NCBI GenBank assembly: GCA_026129915.1
Contig: JAHCHD010000001.1
Span: 49,540 to 113,539 of the forward strand
From: Bryobacterales bacterium
GTDB taxonomy: Bacteria > Acidobacteriota > Terriglobia > Bryobacterales > Bryobacteraceae
Direction of reading: 5' to 3'
Length of the DNA: 64,000 nt
The translations under genes were made by a program, and so were the position numbers. The first letter of the stretch is position 1; the number at the start of each line of letters is the position of its first letter. The notes under the pieces are model-generated. The model was not told where the DNA came from. It saw nothing but the letters and a program-made list of their open reading frames with translations, and searched no databases. Positions 38,019 through 46,797 of the stretch are shown in pieces.

Positions 38019-39892
38019 TTCGTAGGCACCTCTCCGGCAAGTGAAATGCGAATGTCAAGCAAAGCCAGTGCCGCTGGGGTCACACCTGGAATGCGGGAAG
38101 CATGACCCAGCGATGCCGGCCTGACACGATGCAACTTCTCCTGGATCTCCAGGGACAAACCCGGAAGGCCGCGAAAATCAAAACTCGCCGGAATCGTGCG
38201 AGATTCCATATCCGTAAGCCGCGATACCTGCCGCTCCTGCTGCTCGAGGTACCCAGCGTACTTCAACTCCGTCTCCACAGTACGAAGCACCGAATCCGCA
38301 ATGGGCATGCCGACTGCACCTTCAAGCCCTCGCCGAATCGACGTCAACGACGCCTCGGGTCTCCGCAGCCAATCCGACACCATGGGGTTCTCTCCTCGTC
38401 CCGCCACAAGTGGGGTTGAATCGGGTATATCCCGCCACCTCATCCTGCGAAGCTGCTCCCGCAATATCACGCGCTGGCTTTGCAACTCCCCAAATCTCCG
38501 TGTGCGCTCGGCACAGGACAAGCCGAGCCCGATCGCATACCCGGTCAGCCGCTCATCTGCGTTGTCAATGCGAAGATGCAATCGGTACTCTGCACGGGAA
38601 GTGAACATCCGATATGGTTCATCTGTCCCCTTCGTTACTAGGTCATCTACCAGAATGCCGATGTATGCCTCATTGCGTCCTAACACCAACGCGTCGCGCC
38701 CACCCAACGCTTGTGCAGCGTTAATTCCGGCCATGATTCCTTGAGCCGCCGCTTCCTCATAACCTGAGGTCCCGTTGATCTGGCCGGCGAGGTACAGACC
38801 CGACACTTTCTTAGATTCCAGCGAGTGCATCACCTCTCGCGCATCAATGCAATCGTACTCGATGGCATATCCAGGGCGGATCAACTCCGCGTGCTCAAGC
38901 CCCGGGATAGAGGCAATCATCTGCTCCTGCACGTCCACCGGCATGCTCGTCGACATACCATTGACGTAAACCTCGTGCGTATCCAGACCCTCCGGTTCCA
39001 GGAAGATCTGGTGCCGTAGCTTCTCTGGGAACTTAACGAACTTGTCTTCGATAGACGGGCAGTAGCGAGGTCCTATTCCTTGAATCAGACCGCTAAAGAG
39101 AGGCGAACGCCCCAAATTCTGCTCAACAGCAACTCGTGTTGCCTCCGTGGTATACGCGTGATAGCAGCAAACTTGACGCTGCTTGAGTCCCTGGGACAGA
39201 AAACTGAAGAGAGTGGGCTCAGGATCGCCGGCCTGGACCTCAAACTGGTCCCAATCGACGGTGCGACCGTCCAACCTCGGCGGCGTGCCCGTCTTCATCC
39301 GTGTCCACCGCATTCCCAGGTCTCGGATCTGGCGCCCCAAGATAACGGATGGCAACTCCCCGCTGCGACCGCATCCAAATGTCTGCTCTCCCACGCGGGC
39401 CATCCCGTTCAAGAAGGTGCCTGTCGTAAGAATCACCGCGCCTGCATGCAATTCCCGGCCGTCCGTCAAACCCACTCCGCGCACCCGACGCCGGCCACCG
39501 CCTTCATCGGTCAGCAACAGCGCGGCGATTTCGGCCTGAACCAGTCGCAAGTTCGGCTGCTGCTCAAGCACCTCGCGCATTCTCGTGCGATAGATCTTCT
39601 TGTCGCATTGCGCGCGGGGTGCCCAAACCGCCGGCCCGCGACTGGTGTTGAGTAATCGAAACTGAATTCCCGAGTAGTCAGTAACCTGCCCCAGCAAACC
39701 GCCCAGTGCATCGATCTCACGGGCGAGGTGACCCTTGGCGATCCCGCCCATTGCCGGATTGCAGCTCATCTGCGCAATCAAGTCCAGGTTCATACTCACA
39801 AGGGCAGTTCTGGCCCCAAGACGCGAGGCCGCCTGCGCGGCTTCACATCCCGCGTGGCCACCGCCAATCACAATTACGTCAAAACTTCGCAT
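38015..39892 (-). CDS. mnmG: tRNA uridine-5-carboxymethylaminomethyl modification enzyme MnmG
   Basis: A 625-residue FAD enzyme which with MnmE modifies wobble uridine 34. The FAD motif is [20 protein letters not shown], followed by [20 protein letters not shown] and [12 protein letters not shown]. The C-terminal HTH-like region ([20 protein letters not shown]) is also typical, with its end in [16 protein letters not shown]. It is the first gene in the mnmG-rsmG-parA-parB series. Confidence 0.97.
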   Translation of the reverse strand: MRSFDVIVIGGGHAGCEAAQAASRLGARTALVSMNLDLIAQMSCNPAMGGIAKGHLAREIDALGGLLGQVTDYSGIQFRLLNTSRGPAVWAPRAQCDKKIYRTRMREVLEQQPNLRLVQAEIAALLLTDEGGGRRRVRGVGLTDGRELHAGAVILTTGTFLNGMARVGEQTFGCGRSGELPSVILGRQIRDLGMRWTRMKTGTPPRLDGRTVDWDQFEVQAGDPEPTLFSFLSQGLKQRQVCCYHAYTTEATRVAVEQNLGRSPLFSGLIQGIGPRYCPSIEDKFVKFPEKLRHQIFLEPEGLDTHEVYVNGMSTSMPVDVQEQMIASIPGLEHAELIRPGYAIEYDCIDAREVMHSLESKKVSGLYLAGQINGTSGYEEAAAQGIMAGINAAQALGGRDALVLGRNEAYIGILVDDLVTKGTDEPYRMFTSRAEYRLHLRIDNADERLTGYAIGLGLSCAERTRRFGELQSQRVILREQLRRMRWRDIPDSTPLVAGRGENPMVSDWLRRPEASLTSIRRGLEGAVGMPIADSVLRTVETELKYAGYLEQQERQVSRLTDMESRTIPASFDFRGLPGLSLEIQEKLHRVRPASLGHASRIPGVTPAALALLDIRISLAGEVPTN

Positions 39893-40017
39893 ATCACTTA
39901 GAAACGAAACCTAACCTCTCACAAACACTGAGCAAAAGCGACTCTGGCAGTCCTTCCCTCATTCTACGGACCCGTGCCGGACGTTGACAAAATACACACG
40001 AGTCACTAGCCTCAGGG

Positions 40018-41361
40018 ATGCTGGAGGTTCCATTGAAGGTCCTAATCGTTGGTAACGGCGGGCGCGAGCACGCAATCGCCTGGAAGCTGGCTCAGTCCCC
40101 CAATCGCCCCGAGATCTACGTAACGCCAGGCAACGCGGGCAGCTCCCAAGTTGCCAAGAATGTTCCACTGCAGGGCAACACTCCTTCAGCCATGATGCAG
40201 TTCGCTGCAGAGCAAGAGATCGACCTTGTTGTGATTGGTCCGGAAGCTCCGCTCGTCAGTGGACTCGCTGACCAGTTCCGGGCCAAAGGGATCGCCGTTA
40301 TTGGACCCTCCGCTGCTGCAGCCGAACTGGAAGGCAGCAAGGTCTTTGCCAAACAGTTCTTCGCCCGGCACCACATCCCCACCGCAGCCTTCCATTCGGC
40401 CCACTCCATCGAGGAAGCCCTTGATGCTTTGACTCGCTTTTCCTTGCCAGTTGTCATCAAAGCAGACGGTCTGGCCGCCGGGAAGGGCGTCATCATCGCG
40501 CAGTCGCACCAAGAAGCGCGCGCGGCAATCCTCGACCTCATGGCTCGGCAGACATTGGGTGCCGCTGGATCTCGTGTCGTCCTTGAGGAGTTTCTGTGCG
40601 GCGAAGAGGTGAGCTTCATCGTCCTCACCGACGGCGAGCGCATCCTGGCCTTTCCGCCAGCCCAGGATCACAAGGCCATCTTGGATGAGGATCGTGGCCC
40701 GAACACTGGGGGCATGGGTGCCTACTGCGACGCGCGCATCCTAACGCCTCAACAGCATCAAACGATCCTCCGGGAAATCATTCACCCAACTCTTGGTGGC
40801 CTTAGAGCGGAGGGCCGTCCGTTCCAGGGATTCCTTTTTGCAGGTTTGATGATCACGGATAATGGCCCCAAGATCCTCGAGTTCAATGTCCGCCTTGGCG
40901 ACCCAGAAACCCAGGCCTTGTTGCATTCCATGCGAGGTGACTTTCTCGCCCTGCTAAAGTCCTGCGCTGCCGGCAATCTGGATGCCAATGCCGTCTACTG
41001 GGACGCAGAGCCCTCCGTCTGCGTCGTGCTTGCGGCTGCGAACTACCCGGGAAATCCCCGCACAGGTGACGCGATTTCCGGTATCGAACAGGCTGAAGAA
41101 TGCGGTGCCGTTGTATTTCATGCGGGGACGCAGTCTCGGGATGGCAAGGTAGTGACCTCCGGTGGCCGGGTACTGGGGGTTACCGCAAGTGCTCCCTCAC
41201 TCCCGGAGGCCATCGAAAGGGTGTACGAAGCCGCGAGCCACATTCAATTTGATGGCATGCAGAAACGAAGCGACATTGGAGCAAAAGGCCGGAAACGCTG
41301 GGAAGCAGAATCAACAGACAACCCTGCCGCTACGCCACGCCGTCGCACCGCCACAAGCTAA
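40018..41361 (+). CDS. purD: Phosphoribosylamine-glycine ligase
   Basis: A 447-residue ATP-grasp enzyme for the second step of purine synthesis. The N-terminal domain has LKVLIVGNGGREHAIAWKLA; the ATP-grasp part shows VIKADGLAAGKGVIIAQ, LCGEEVSFIVLTDG, FPPAQDHKAILDEDRGPNTG and EFNVRLGDPETQ. The C-terminus extends about 20 residues past the usual end with a Thr/Arg-rich tail. Starts at 40018 or 40036 (near the LKVLIVG) are both possible. Divergent from mnmG and isolated from other purine genes. Confidence 0.95.
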   Translation: MLEVPLKVLIVGNGGREHAIAWKLAQSPNRPEIYVTPGNAGSSQVAKNVPLQGNTPSAMMQFAAEQEIDLVVIGPEAPLVSGLADQFRAKGIAVIGPSAAAAELEGSKVFAKQFFARHHIPTAAFHSAHSIEEALDALTRFSLPVVIKADGLAAGKGVIIAQSHQEARAAILDLMARQTLGAAGSRVVLEEFLCGEEVSFIVLTDGERILAFPPAQDHKAILDEDRGPNTGGMGAYCDARILTPQQHQTILREIIHPTLGGLRAEGRPFQGFLFAGLMITDNGPKILEFNVRLGDPETQALLHSMRGDFLALLKSCAAGNLDANAVYWDAEPSVCVVLAAANYPGNPRTGDAISGIEQAEECGAVVFHAGTQSRDGKVVTSGGRVLGVTASAPSLPEAIERVYEAASHIQFDGMQKRSDIGAKGRKRWEAESTDNPAATPRRRTATS

Positions 41362-41377
41362 ACTAATAGGAGCGTGT

Positions 41378-41454
41378 GGGCACGTAGCTCAGCCGGATAG
41401 AGCGTCCGCCTCCTAAGCGGAAGGTCGCTGGTTCGAATCCAGCCGTGCCTACCA
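41378..41454 (+). tRNA. tRNA-Arg (anticodon CCU)
   Basis: The acceptor stem GGGCACG pairs with CGUGCCU (first pair G-U). The D arm is GCUC-AGCCGGAUA-GAGC, the anticodon stem UCCGC/GCGGA with loop CUCCUAA gives CCU, and the T arm is GCUGG-UUCGAAU-CCAGC. CCA is encoded. It reads AGG codons. It begins 16 bases after the purD stop. Confidence 0.95.
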
Positions 41455-41480
41455 CTTCTCCCCAGGCCGGTAGTTCTCGA

Positions 41481-43001
41481 TTACGACACTTGCATCGCAA
41501 TCGGCCTCCAAACCATCTCGCGGAGGATCGCTTTCTTGCCGTTTGCACTCACGCGTATCCCCAGACTTTCTCGTAGGCTGGGATACACGCGGGTCGTCAA
41601 ACAACAATTTCCGTTTGCATATACCTCAACAAGGGAACGGTCCAGGTAGAGGGTAAGCCGCAAGGACTCACCCTTGCCTAGTTTTAGCGGAGCTTGAAAC
41701 ACTTGCGTATTTTGACTGCTGCTCAATGACGACTTACTGCGGTCGATTACCAGCTCACCTGACTCCTTCCTCCAAAGCAGCTGTGTCTCTTCACGGCCAT
41801 CTGGACTCGCGTAGAAGATCAAAGCCACCTCCCTGGCGTCTCCAGGTTCCAGAGTTACATCCAAGCGGCCCGCATTCCCGGCAATTCCAGCCTGTGCGAT
41901 CTCTTCCTGAACCTGCTCACCGATAGGTGCGCTCCGAACCGCTTGACTGAATTGTAGTAGCCGTGCGCACAGGGGATGCGGCTCTGTCCGCAGTTTGCCA
42001 TCTGGGTCCAGCGTCACTACACGAGGTAAGGTGAGTGCCCCGGCCCATCCAGACTGGACCTGCGCTTCCTCCGTTCTGCCTTCCCAACTCCAGCCGAACA
42101 TTACGCGCCGATTAGCTCCATCCGTAAACACCTGAGGGGCATAGAAATGTCCGCCATCATCCAGACTTCCTACCGATTCCATCTCGAACCGCCGGTTCTT
42201 ATACGAACCAATCATGTAAAGGGCCTTGCGCAGCGGAATAGGGGAGAACAGCAGGACATGCTTCGCCCCCAATGGAAAGAAATTTGGACATTCCCACATC
42301 GTTCCCAGCGCTGGATCATCGCTCGCCACCAGCGGATGCAGGTACTCCCAGCTCCGCAAGTCTGCACTGCGGTACAGCAATATCGCCCCACCCCGTCCCT
42401 TTTGACCGCTGCCAAGGGCCATCAGCCAGTCAGGCCCTTCTTTCCAAACGAAGGGATCTCGAAATCCGGTAACTTCCAGGCCAATCGGCGGAGCGGGAAT
42501 CACTGGATTGCCCTCCCATTTCGACCACGTCTCCAGGCGCGGATGGCTGGAAGTGGCAATTGCCTGCACTTCCGGCTGAGTCCCGGTATAGATAAGCGTA
42601 GGAGACTCACCATCCACCACCATACAGCCAGAAAACACGCCGTCCTTGTCGTAGCCCCCCGGCGTCGGCGCCAATGCAATGGGAAAATGCCGCCATTGCA
42701 GCAGATCACGGCTCGCCGCATGTCCCCAGTGCATGTCACCCCAAACAGCCGCACTTGGGTTGTGTTGGTAGAAAACGTGGTACTCACCCTTGTAGAAAGC
42801 CAGCCCGTTAGGGTCATTCATCCAATTACGCGGAGGCAGAAAATGGTAGCGTGGCCGCTGAATATCGCTCGGAAAAGGAAGAGACTCCTTCACAGAATGA
42901 TGAGTCACTCGATCGCCACGGTCCTGCTGTGCCCATAGGGGAAACTCAGAAAACGCAGTGAGTCCCCAACCTGCGCGACTGAGCCAACTCCGTCGATTCA
43001 T
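41481..43001 (-). CDS. Glycoside hydrolase family 32 (levanase/inulinase/invertase-type), exported
   Basis: A 506-residue beta-fructosidase. The three catalytic motifs are present: nucleophile aspartate in NWMNDPNGLAFY, the transition-state aspartate in FRDPFVW and the acid/base glutamate in MWECPNFF. The C-terminal beta-sandwich module shows LRLTLYLDRSLVEVYANG. An N-terminal segment with RRSWLSRAGWGLTAF could be a Tat or Sec signal, so it probably acts outside the cytoplasm on fructans or sucrose. No fructose uptake genes adjoin it. Confidence 0.93.
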   Translation of the reverse strand: MNRRSWLSRAGWGLTAFSEFPLWAQQDRGDRVTHHSVKESLPFPSDIQRPRYHFLPPRNWMNDPNGLAFYKGEYHVFYQHNPSAAVWGDMHWGHAASRDLLQWRHFPIALAPTPGGYDKDGVFSGCMVVDGESPTLIYTGTQPEVQAIATSSHPRLETWSKWEGNPVIPAPPIGLEVTGFRDPFVWKEGPDWLMALGSGQKGRGGAILLYRSADLRSWEYLHPLVASDDPALGTMWECPNFFPLGAKHVLLFSPIPLRKALYMIGSYKNRRFEMESVGSLDDGGHFYAPQVFTDGANRRVMFGWSWEGRTEEAQVQSGWAGALTLPRVVTLDPDGKLRTEPHPLCARLLQFSQAVRSAPIGEQVQEEIAQAGIAGNAGRLDVTLEPGDAREVALIFYASPDGREETQLLWRKESGELVIDRSKSSLSSSQNTQVFQAPLKLGKGESLRLTLYLDRSLVEVYANGNCCLTTRVYPSLRESLGIRVSANGKKAILREMVWRPIAMQVS

Positions 43002-43035
43002 ACCGCCTCCTCGTCTATCGAACGCTCATCGGCAA

Positions 43036-43530
43036 CTACGTATCCAGATCGCCGGTCAGCCACGAAGGACCGTGCTCCGGAACTCTCCATTTAGCTCTTG
43101 ATGCCTCGCAGGCCAAGACGTCGAACGAATAGAACGCGCGATCCAATCGCCGGATCTCTCCGTAGGCTTCCACCGCGGCTCTCACCTTATCCAGCCGACT
43201 CCACCGAAGCGGAAGCCGTCGTAAGTAACGATTCAACACGCGGACCCAGAATATCGTAAGCGTCTCGTGGTAACCCGAAACGGCTGTGTTCTCTGATCCT
43301 TGGACCACATTCAGTCTAGGAATCGTTCCACGCATACACTCCAGAGCCTCGGTGGCGCCCTCCGTCAGTATCAGGCTTGCCGCTACCCCCAAATGCGCGC
43401 GATGGGTCCAGTCCCGGCGAGCTAGAGTACACCGCCGAAACTCCTCCACCACCTCGTCCAGACCGCGCAAATCTTGGAGCCAGCGCTCTACAAGGGCGAA
43501 AGCAACATCGGACTCAACTAGGATTCCCAT
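43036..43530 (-). CDS. Conserved protein of unknown function
   Basis: A 164-residue soluble, mostly helical protein without signal peptide. Distinct sequence features are FRRCTLARRDWTHRAHLGVA and GYHETLTIFWVRVLNRYL, with His, Trp and Glu residues that could line a site; I believe I have seen similar proteins called only hypothetical. Start 43530 (MGILVESDVAF) is preferred over an upstream in-frame codon at 43584 that would run into the promoter region of the divergent Lrp-type gene. The stop is 34 bases from the GH32 start on the same strand. Confidence 0.7.
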   Translation of the reverse strand: MGILVESDVAFALVERWLQDLRGLDEVVEEFRRCTLARRDWTHRAHLGVAASLILTEGATEALECMRGTIPRLNVVQGSENTAVSGYHETLTIFWVRVLNRYLRRLPLRWSRLDKVRAAVEAYGEIRRLDRAFYSFDVLACEASRAKWRVPEHGPSWLTGDLDT

Positions 43531-43605
43531 TGCGCCAGTATAACCGCAAAGGATATAATCCGAGCCATCTATCGACTTCGACAACCTTTTCTAAGGACAA
43601 TCCAG

Positions 43606-44100
43606 ATGGATACCATCGATTCTAAGGCACTGACAATTCTTACGAAACAAGGGAGAATGAGTTGGGCAGACTTGGCTCAGCACTTGGGCCTTTCTGCTCC
43701 AGCCACCGCCGAACGAGTACGGAAGCTGGAGGAAGCGGGATTAATCTCGGGCTACGCTGCCCTTGTTCGGCCCACACAAATTGGCTACGGGCTTTCCGCG
43801 TTCGTTGCCATCGCCTTTGGTAAGACAAAACACCGCAAGCCGTTCTTGAAAGCCATTCAGCGCATTCCCGAAGTGGTCGAATGTCATCACGTCGCTGGCG
43901 ACGAGGATTACCTGCTCAAACTGTTTGCGCGCGACACCTTACATCTCGACCACCTCGTTAGCGAGCAGCTCCGCGCAATCCCAGGAGTTCTACGTACGAG
44001 AACAACAGTCGTGCTGTCGACGCAGAAAGAGGGCTTGTTCCAACCTGCCTACGAGGTAAGCGAACCAGTAGTCGCAGATCGCTCAACACCCTTTGCCTGA
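43606..44100 (+). CDS. Lrp/AsnC-family transcriptional regulator
   Basis: A 164-residue regulator. The N-terminal winged helix-turn-helix is ALTILTKQGRMSWADLAQHL plus LSAPATAERVRKLEEAGLI; the C-terminal RAM/Lrp ligand-binding domain contains IPEVVECHHVAGDEDYLLKL. Such proteins respond to amino acids. It is divergent from the unknown gene at 43036-43530, with 75 bases between, so control of that gene is a reasonable inference. Confidence 0.92.
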   Translation: MDTIDSKALTILTKQGRMSWADLAQHLGLSAPATAERVRKLEEAGLISGYAALVRPTQIGYGLSAFVAIAFGKTKHRKPFLKAIQRIPEVVECHHVAGDEDYLLKLFARDTLHLDHLVSEQLRAIPGVLRTRTTVVLSTQKEGLFQPAYEVSEPVVADRSTPFA

Positions 44101-44153
44101 GCACAAACTCTCGGATTCGTCTCCACTCCCGCTACATTTAGGCGGAGGTGGAT

Positions 44154-45008
44154 ATGAAAAGCACAGGCATTGCGGAGGCGGCCAGTGGCTGTATTGCAGT
44201 ACGGTCCGAAGGCCTCGCGCCAGATATAACTCATTTCGATACAGGTACTTGCGGAAGGCGAGTAGATCTTGCTCTGCGTAGACTTGATTCTCACGCCGCC
44301 TTTGCCGGTAGCGGAACGCGCGAGCACGGATCGCAAAATTCCATCGCACAAGGTCTCTGCCCTGAAGGTCAGTCACCACAGTTGGAAAAAAATCGCTTCC
44401 GGCTCGACTCATCCCGATATCTTCCGCAGCGGCACAGCAAGGACCTCATCGTCCTTCACTTCACAGCTGGGACCTCATGCGAAAGTGCCTACCGCACTTG
44501 GCAGGCCGATCCGCAGCGTATCGGAACGGCCTTTGGCGTGGATCCGGACGGCACAATTATCGAGTTCTTTCCACCCGATGCCTGGGCGTACCACCTCGGC
44601 ATCAAGGGAACAAGAGTTCACGACCAACGTTCCATCGGCATTGAGATCGCCAATGTTGGCCCTCTTCGGCCTGATCCCGCGGACCCAAACCAGCTCAACT
44701 GGTGGCCCCGGAACTGGGGCATGCGCTACTGTCACCGCCACCATCAAGACCGTTACGTCTCGCGAGACTACCGTGGCATGTCCGCCTTCGCCTCCATGCC
44801 CCAGGCCCAAATGGAGGCCACCGGTCTGCTGGTGCGGCATCTTTGTGATCAGTTCGGAATCCCTAAGGTGGCGTGCCGGGAGGCGCGGTTAGGAGAATAC
44901 AACCCAGGGGACTTCGCCCACTACAAAGGTGTGGCTAGCCACTCTAACTTCCGGCAGGACAAATGGGATGTTGGCCCCGCATTTGACTGGGACTGTCTCG
45001 GATTCTAG
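44154..45008 (+). CDS. N-acetylmuramoyl-L-alanine amidase (Amidase_2 fold)
   Basis: A 284-residue protein whose residues from about 95 form an Amidase_2/PGRP domain: zinc histidine in DLIVLHFTAGTSCESAYRTW, the segment WAYHLGIKGTRVHDQRSIGI with the second-sphere residues, and a later ligand histidine in GVASHSNFRQDKWDVGP. Its N-terminal 90 residues match nothing I know. No signal peptide is evident at this start. ATG 44154 is preferred because GGAGG lies close upstream. The stop overlaps the convergent phosphoesterase gene by four bases. Confidence 0.85.
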   Translation: MKSTGIAEAASGCIAVRSEGLAPDITHFDTGTCGRRVDLALRRLDSHAAFAGSGTREHGSQNSIAQGLCPEGQSPQLEKNRFRLDSSRYLPQRHSKDLIVLHFTAGTSCESAYRTWQADPQRIGTAFGVDPDGTIIEFFPPDAWAYHLGIKGTRVHDQRSIGIEIANVGPLRPDPADPNQLNWWPRNWGMRYCHRHHQDRYVSRDYRGMSAFASMPQAQMEATGLLVRHLCDQFGIPKVACREARLGEYNPGDFAHYKGVASHSNFRQDKWDVGPAFDWDCLGF

Positions 45009-45976
45009 CGGATTGCCGAGGTCACCACCAAGTCCGTTGGCAGATGCGCCTGCACTGATTCTTCACCCACGCGGGTCTGGTAGATCACCTGGCCCGTACG
45101 GTCGAACATCTGCACTTCAATAAACGCATCGTGAACGGAAAGAGACATGAAGCCGTACACGCCCTTACCGAAGATTGACCGAGGGTGCGGCTTTGGGTCG
45201 CGCAATCGCGCGCCTCCTCCTCCGGACACAAAAAAATGGGTGCCATCGACGGGCTTTAGGTGTTGCATGTCGTGATCGTGACCAGCGATATACATCACAG
45301 CTCTGCCACGGATTAGCGGCAGCAAGGTCTGCTCAAGCACCTTGCTGTCGCCATGCTTGCCGCCAGAATACACCGGATGGTGACCGTACACGATCTTCCA
45401 TCGCGCTACGCTTCTTCCAATCGCATCATCCAGCCAGCGCATCTGCGCTGGGTTGGGGTCCATCGTATCCAGCGCGAAGAACTCCGCGTCACCCACCTGG
45501 AAGTGGTACTGACGCGCTCGAAACTGCCAGTTCTCTCGAGGCGAGCGGTAATCCAATTGGGCCTTCACATCCCCGTAGTAATCGTGATTCCCTAAAGTGG
45601 GATAAAACCGGATACCCAATCCCCCGTAAGGTTGCTCCCACCGTTCCACCCATTTGCGGTCATCCACGCTACGAACGCCGCGATTGTAGAAGTTGTCCCC
45701 TACGGTGATGCCGAAATGAAACGGTGCATCTCGGTGGATGCCGGCAATGGCTTGCGCCACATCACGCTGCCCCTTCCCGCCCCAGCCAAAATCGCCCAGC
45801 ACCAGCACGTGCAGGGGCCGACCCATCCCATTCAGTCGAAACTCCTTTGGCTCGAACGGCAAGCTGCGGTTTGCCTCGGATATCGGCAACTCGCAACCCG
45901 CCAAAACCGCCAGCAGCGTCGCTAGGAACACCGTTGTCACGCGCGGAAGCCAACATCGCACTGCTCCAGAGCGCAT
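45005..45976 (-). CDS. Secreted calcineurin-like metallophosphoesterase (purple-acid-phosphatase type)
   Basis: A 323-residue lipoprotein: signal LATLLAVLAGCELP with lipobox cysteine. The binuclear metal site is complete: VLGDFGW, VGDNFYNRG, TLGNHDYYGD, VYGHHPVY, and GHDHDMQHL. Overall layout resembles tartrate-resistant (purple) acid phosphatase and the YGD tyrosine could be the charge-transfer ligand. The start at 45976 (MRSGAVRCW) retains the signal; a more upstream codon would add 29 atypical residues. Convergent with the amidase gene. Confidence 0.88.
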   Translation of the reverse strand: MRSGAVRCWLPRVTTVFLATLLAVLAGCELPISEANRSLPFEPKEFRLNGMGRPLHVLVLGDFGWGGKGQRDVAQAIAGIHRDAPFHFGITVGDNFYNRGVRSVDDRKWVERWEQPYGGLGIRFYPTLGNHDYYGDVKAQLDYRSPRENWQFRARQYHFQVGDAEFFALDTMDPNPAQMRWLDDAIGRSVARWKIVYGHHPVYSGGKHGDSKVLEQTLLPLIRGRAVMYIAGHDHDMQHLKPVDGTHFFVSGGGGARLRDPKPHPRSIFGKGVYGFMSLSVHDAFIEVQMFDRTGQVIYQTRVGEESVQAHLPTDLVVTSAIR

Positions 45977-46174
45977 AACTCTTTTCTCGTTTGAAATCAC
46001 AGTCAGATCCACCCTCAGGAAGGCCGTTCGTGGGGCGCACCAAGCCCAACGGCAGCCAATCACCTAGATGCAACTTCAGAAGCCAAGCATTTTGCCGTTC
46101 GTCAACCGAAGGCAATCTGCGTCATCTGCGAGAGCTCCGAATACCCGAAACGAAACGTGCTCTGGAACCAGATC

Positions 46175-46771
46175 CTACGACGCGGTCTCAATGAGATCAA
46201 AGCCACCATCCACGCGCCGGATCAGAATCGCCACCGACTCAGACTCCACATCCCTGAATACCAGATAGGGTGAATTTTTCTTGATTGCACCCACCGCCTC
46301 ATCCACAGACATCGGCTTGCGGCGGGCAAGATGATTCACCCGATGCACCGTCACCTGTGGGCCACTCCCGGCCTCATCCCCCTGGTCGGCTTCCAATGCA
46401 GTAAACGAGGGAGTAACCACCTCGGGAGTCACAACCGTAGTCCCCCGTTTATCATCCCGGGCGGCGGACCGCTTACGGGTATCCTGGCGCTTCTCCCGGC
46501 TCTTCGCCAACTGCCGTTCCAGCTTATCCACAGCAGCGCTGGCAGCCAGGAACAAATCCGGTCCATTCCCGGTTGTGGCAAGGACGTCACCCTTGTACAG
46601 CACACTGATATCCACCAGGTGCGAACGCTTCTCCACACGCAGGCTCACGTGGGCTTCGCGCTCTCCCTTCTTCATGTCCACAAAGCGGGCCAGCTTCTGA
46701 AGCCTGGCTTCCAGTTTCTTCGTCTCCGGCTCGGTGAGCCCATTTGGTTTTCCAGAATAGGCGATCTTCAT
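46175..46771 (-). CDS. hpf: Ribosome hibernation promoting factor, long form
   Basis: A 198-residue protein. The N-terminal domain (TEPETKKLEARLQKLARFVD, VDISVLYKGDVLATTGNGPD, LFLAASAAVDKLERQLAK) is the RaiA/HPF ribosome-binding fold. After a charged linker, the C-terminal domain (HRVNHLARRKPMSVDEAVGA, FRDVESESVAILIRR) is that of long HPF, which dimerises 70S ribosomes into 100S. It follows rpoN after 26 bases on the same strand, a conserved pairing. Confidence 0.95.
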   Translation of the reverse strand: MKIAYSGKPNGLTEPETKKLEARLQKLARFVDMKKGEREAHVSLRVEKRSHLVDISVLYKGDVLATTGNGPDLFLAASAAVDKLERQLAKSREKRQDTRKRSAARDDKRGTTVVTPEVVTPSFTALEADQGDEAGSGPQVTVHRVNHLARRKPMSVDEAVGAIKKNSPYLVFRDVESESVAILIRRVDGGFDLIETAS

Positions 46772-46797
46772 GTTGCCTCCATCAGGCGCTGCTGCGG

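Noticed and set aside
42147..42938. 263-codon plus-strand frame opposite the GH32 gene
   Set aside because: His/Arg/Pro-rich antisense reading of a gene with all three GH32 catalytic motifs.
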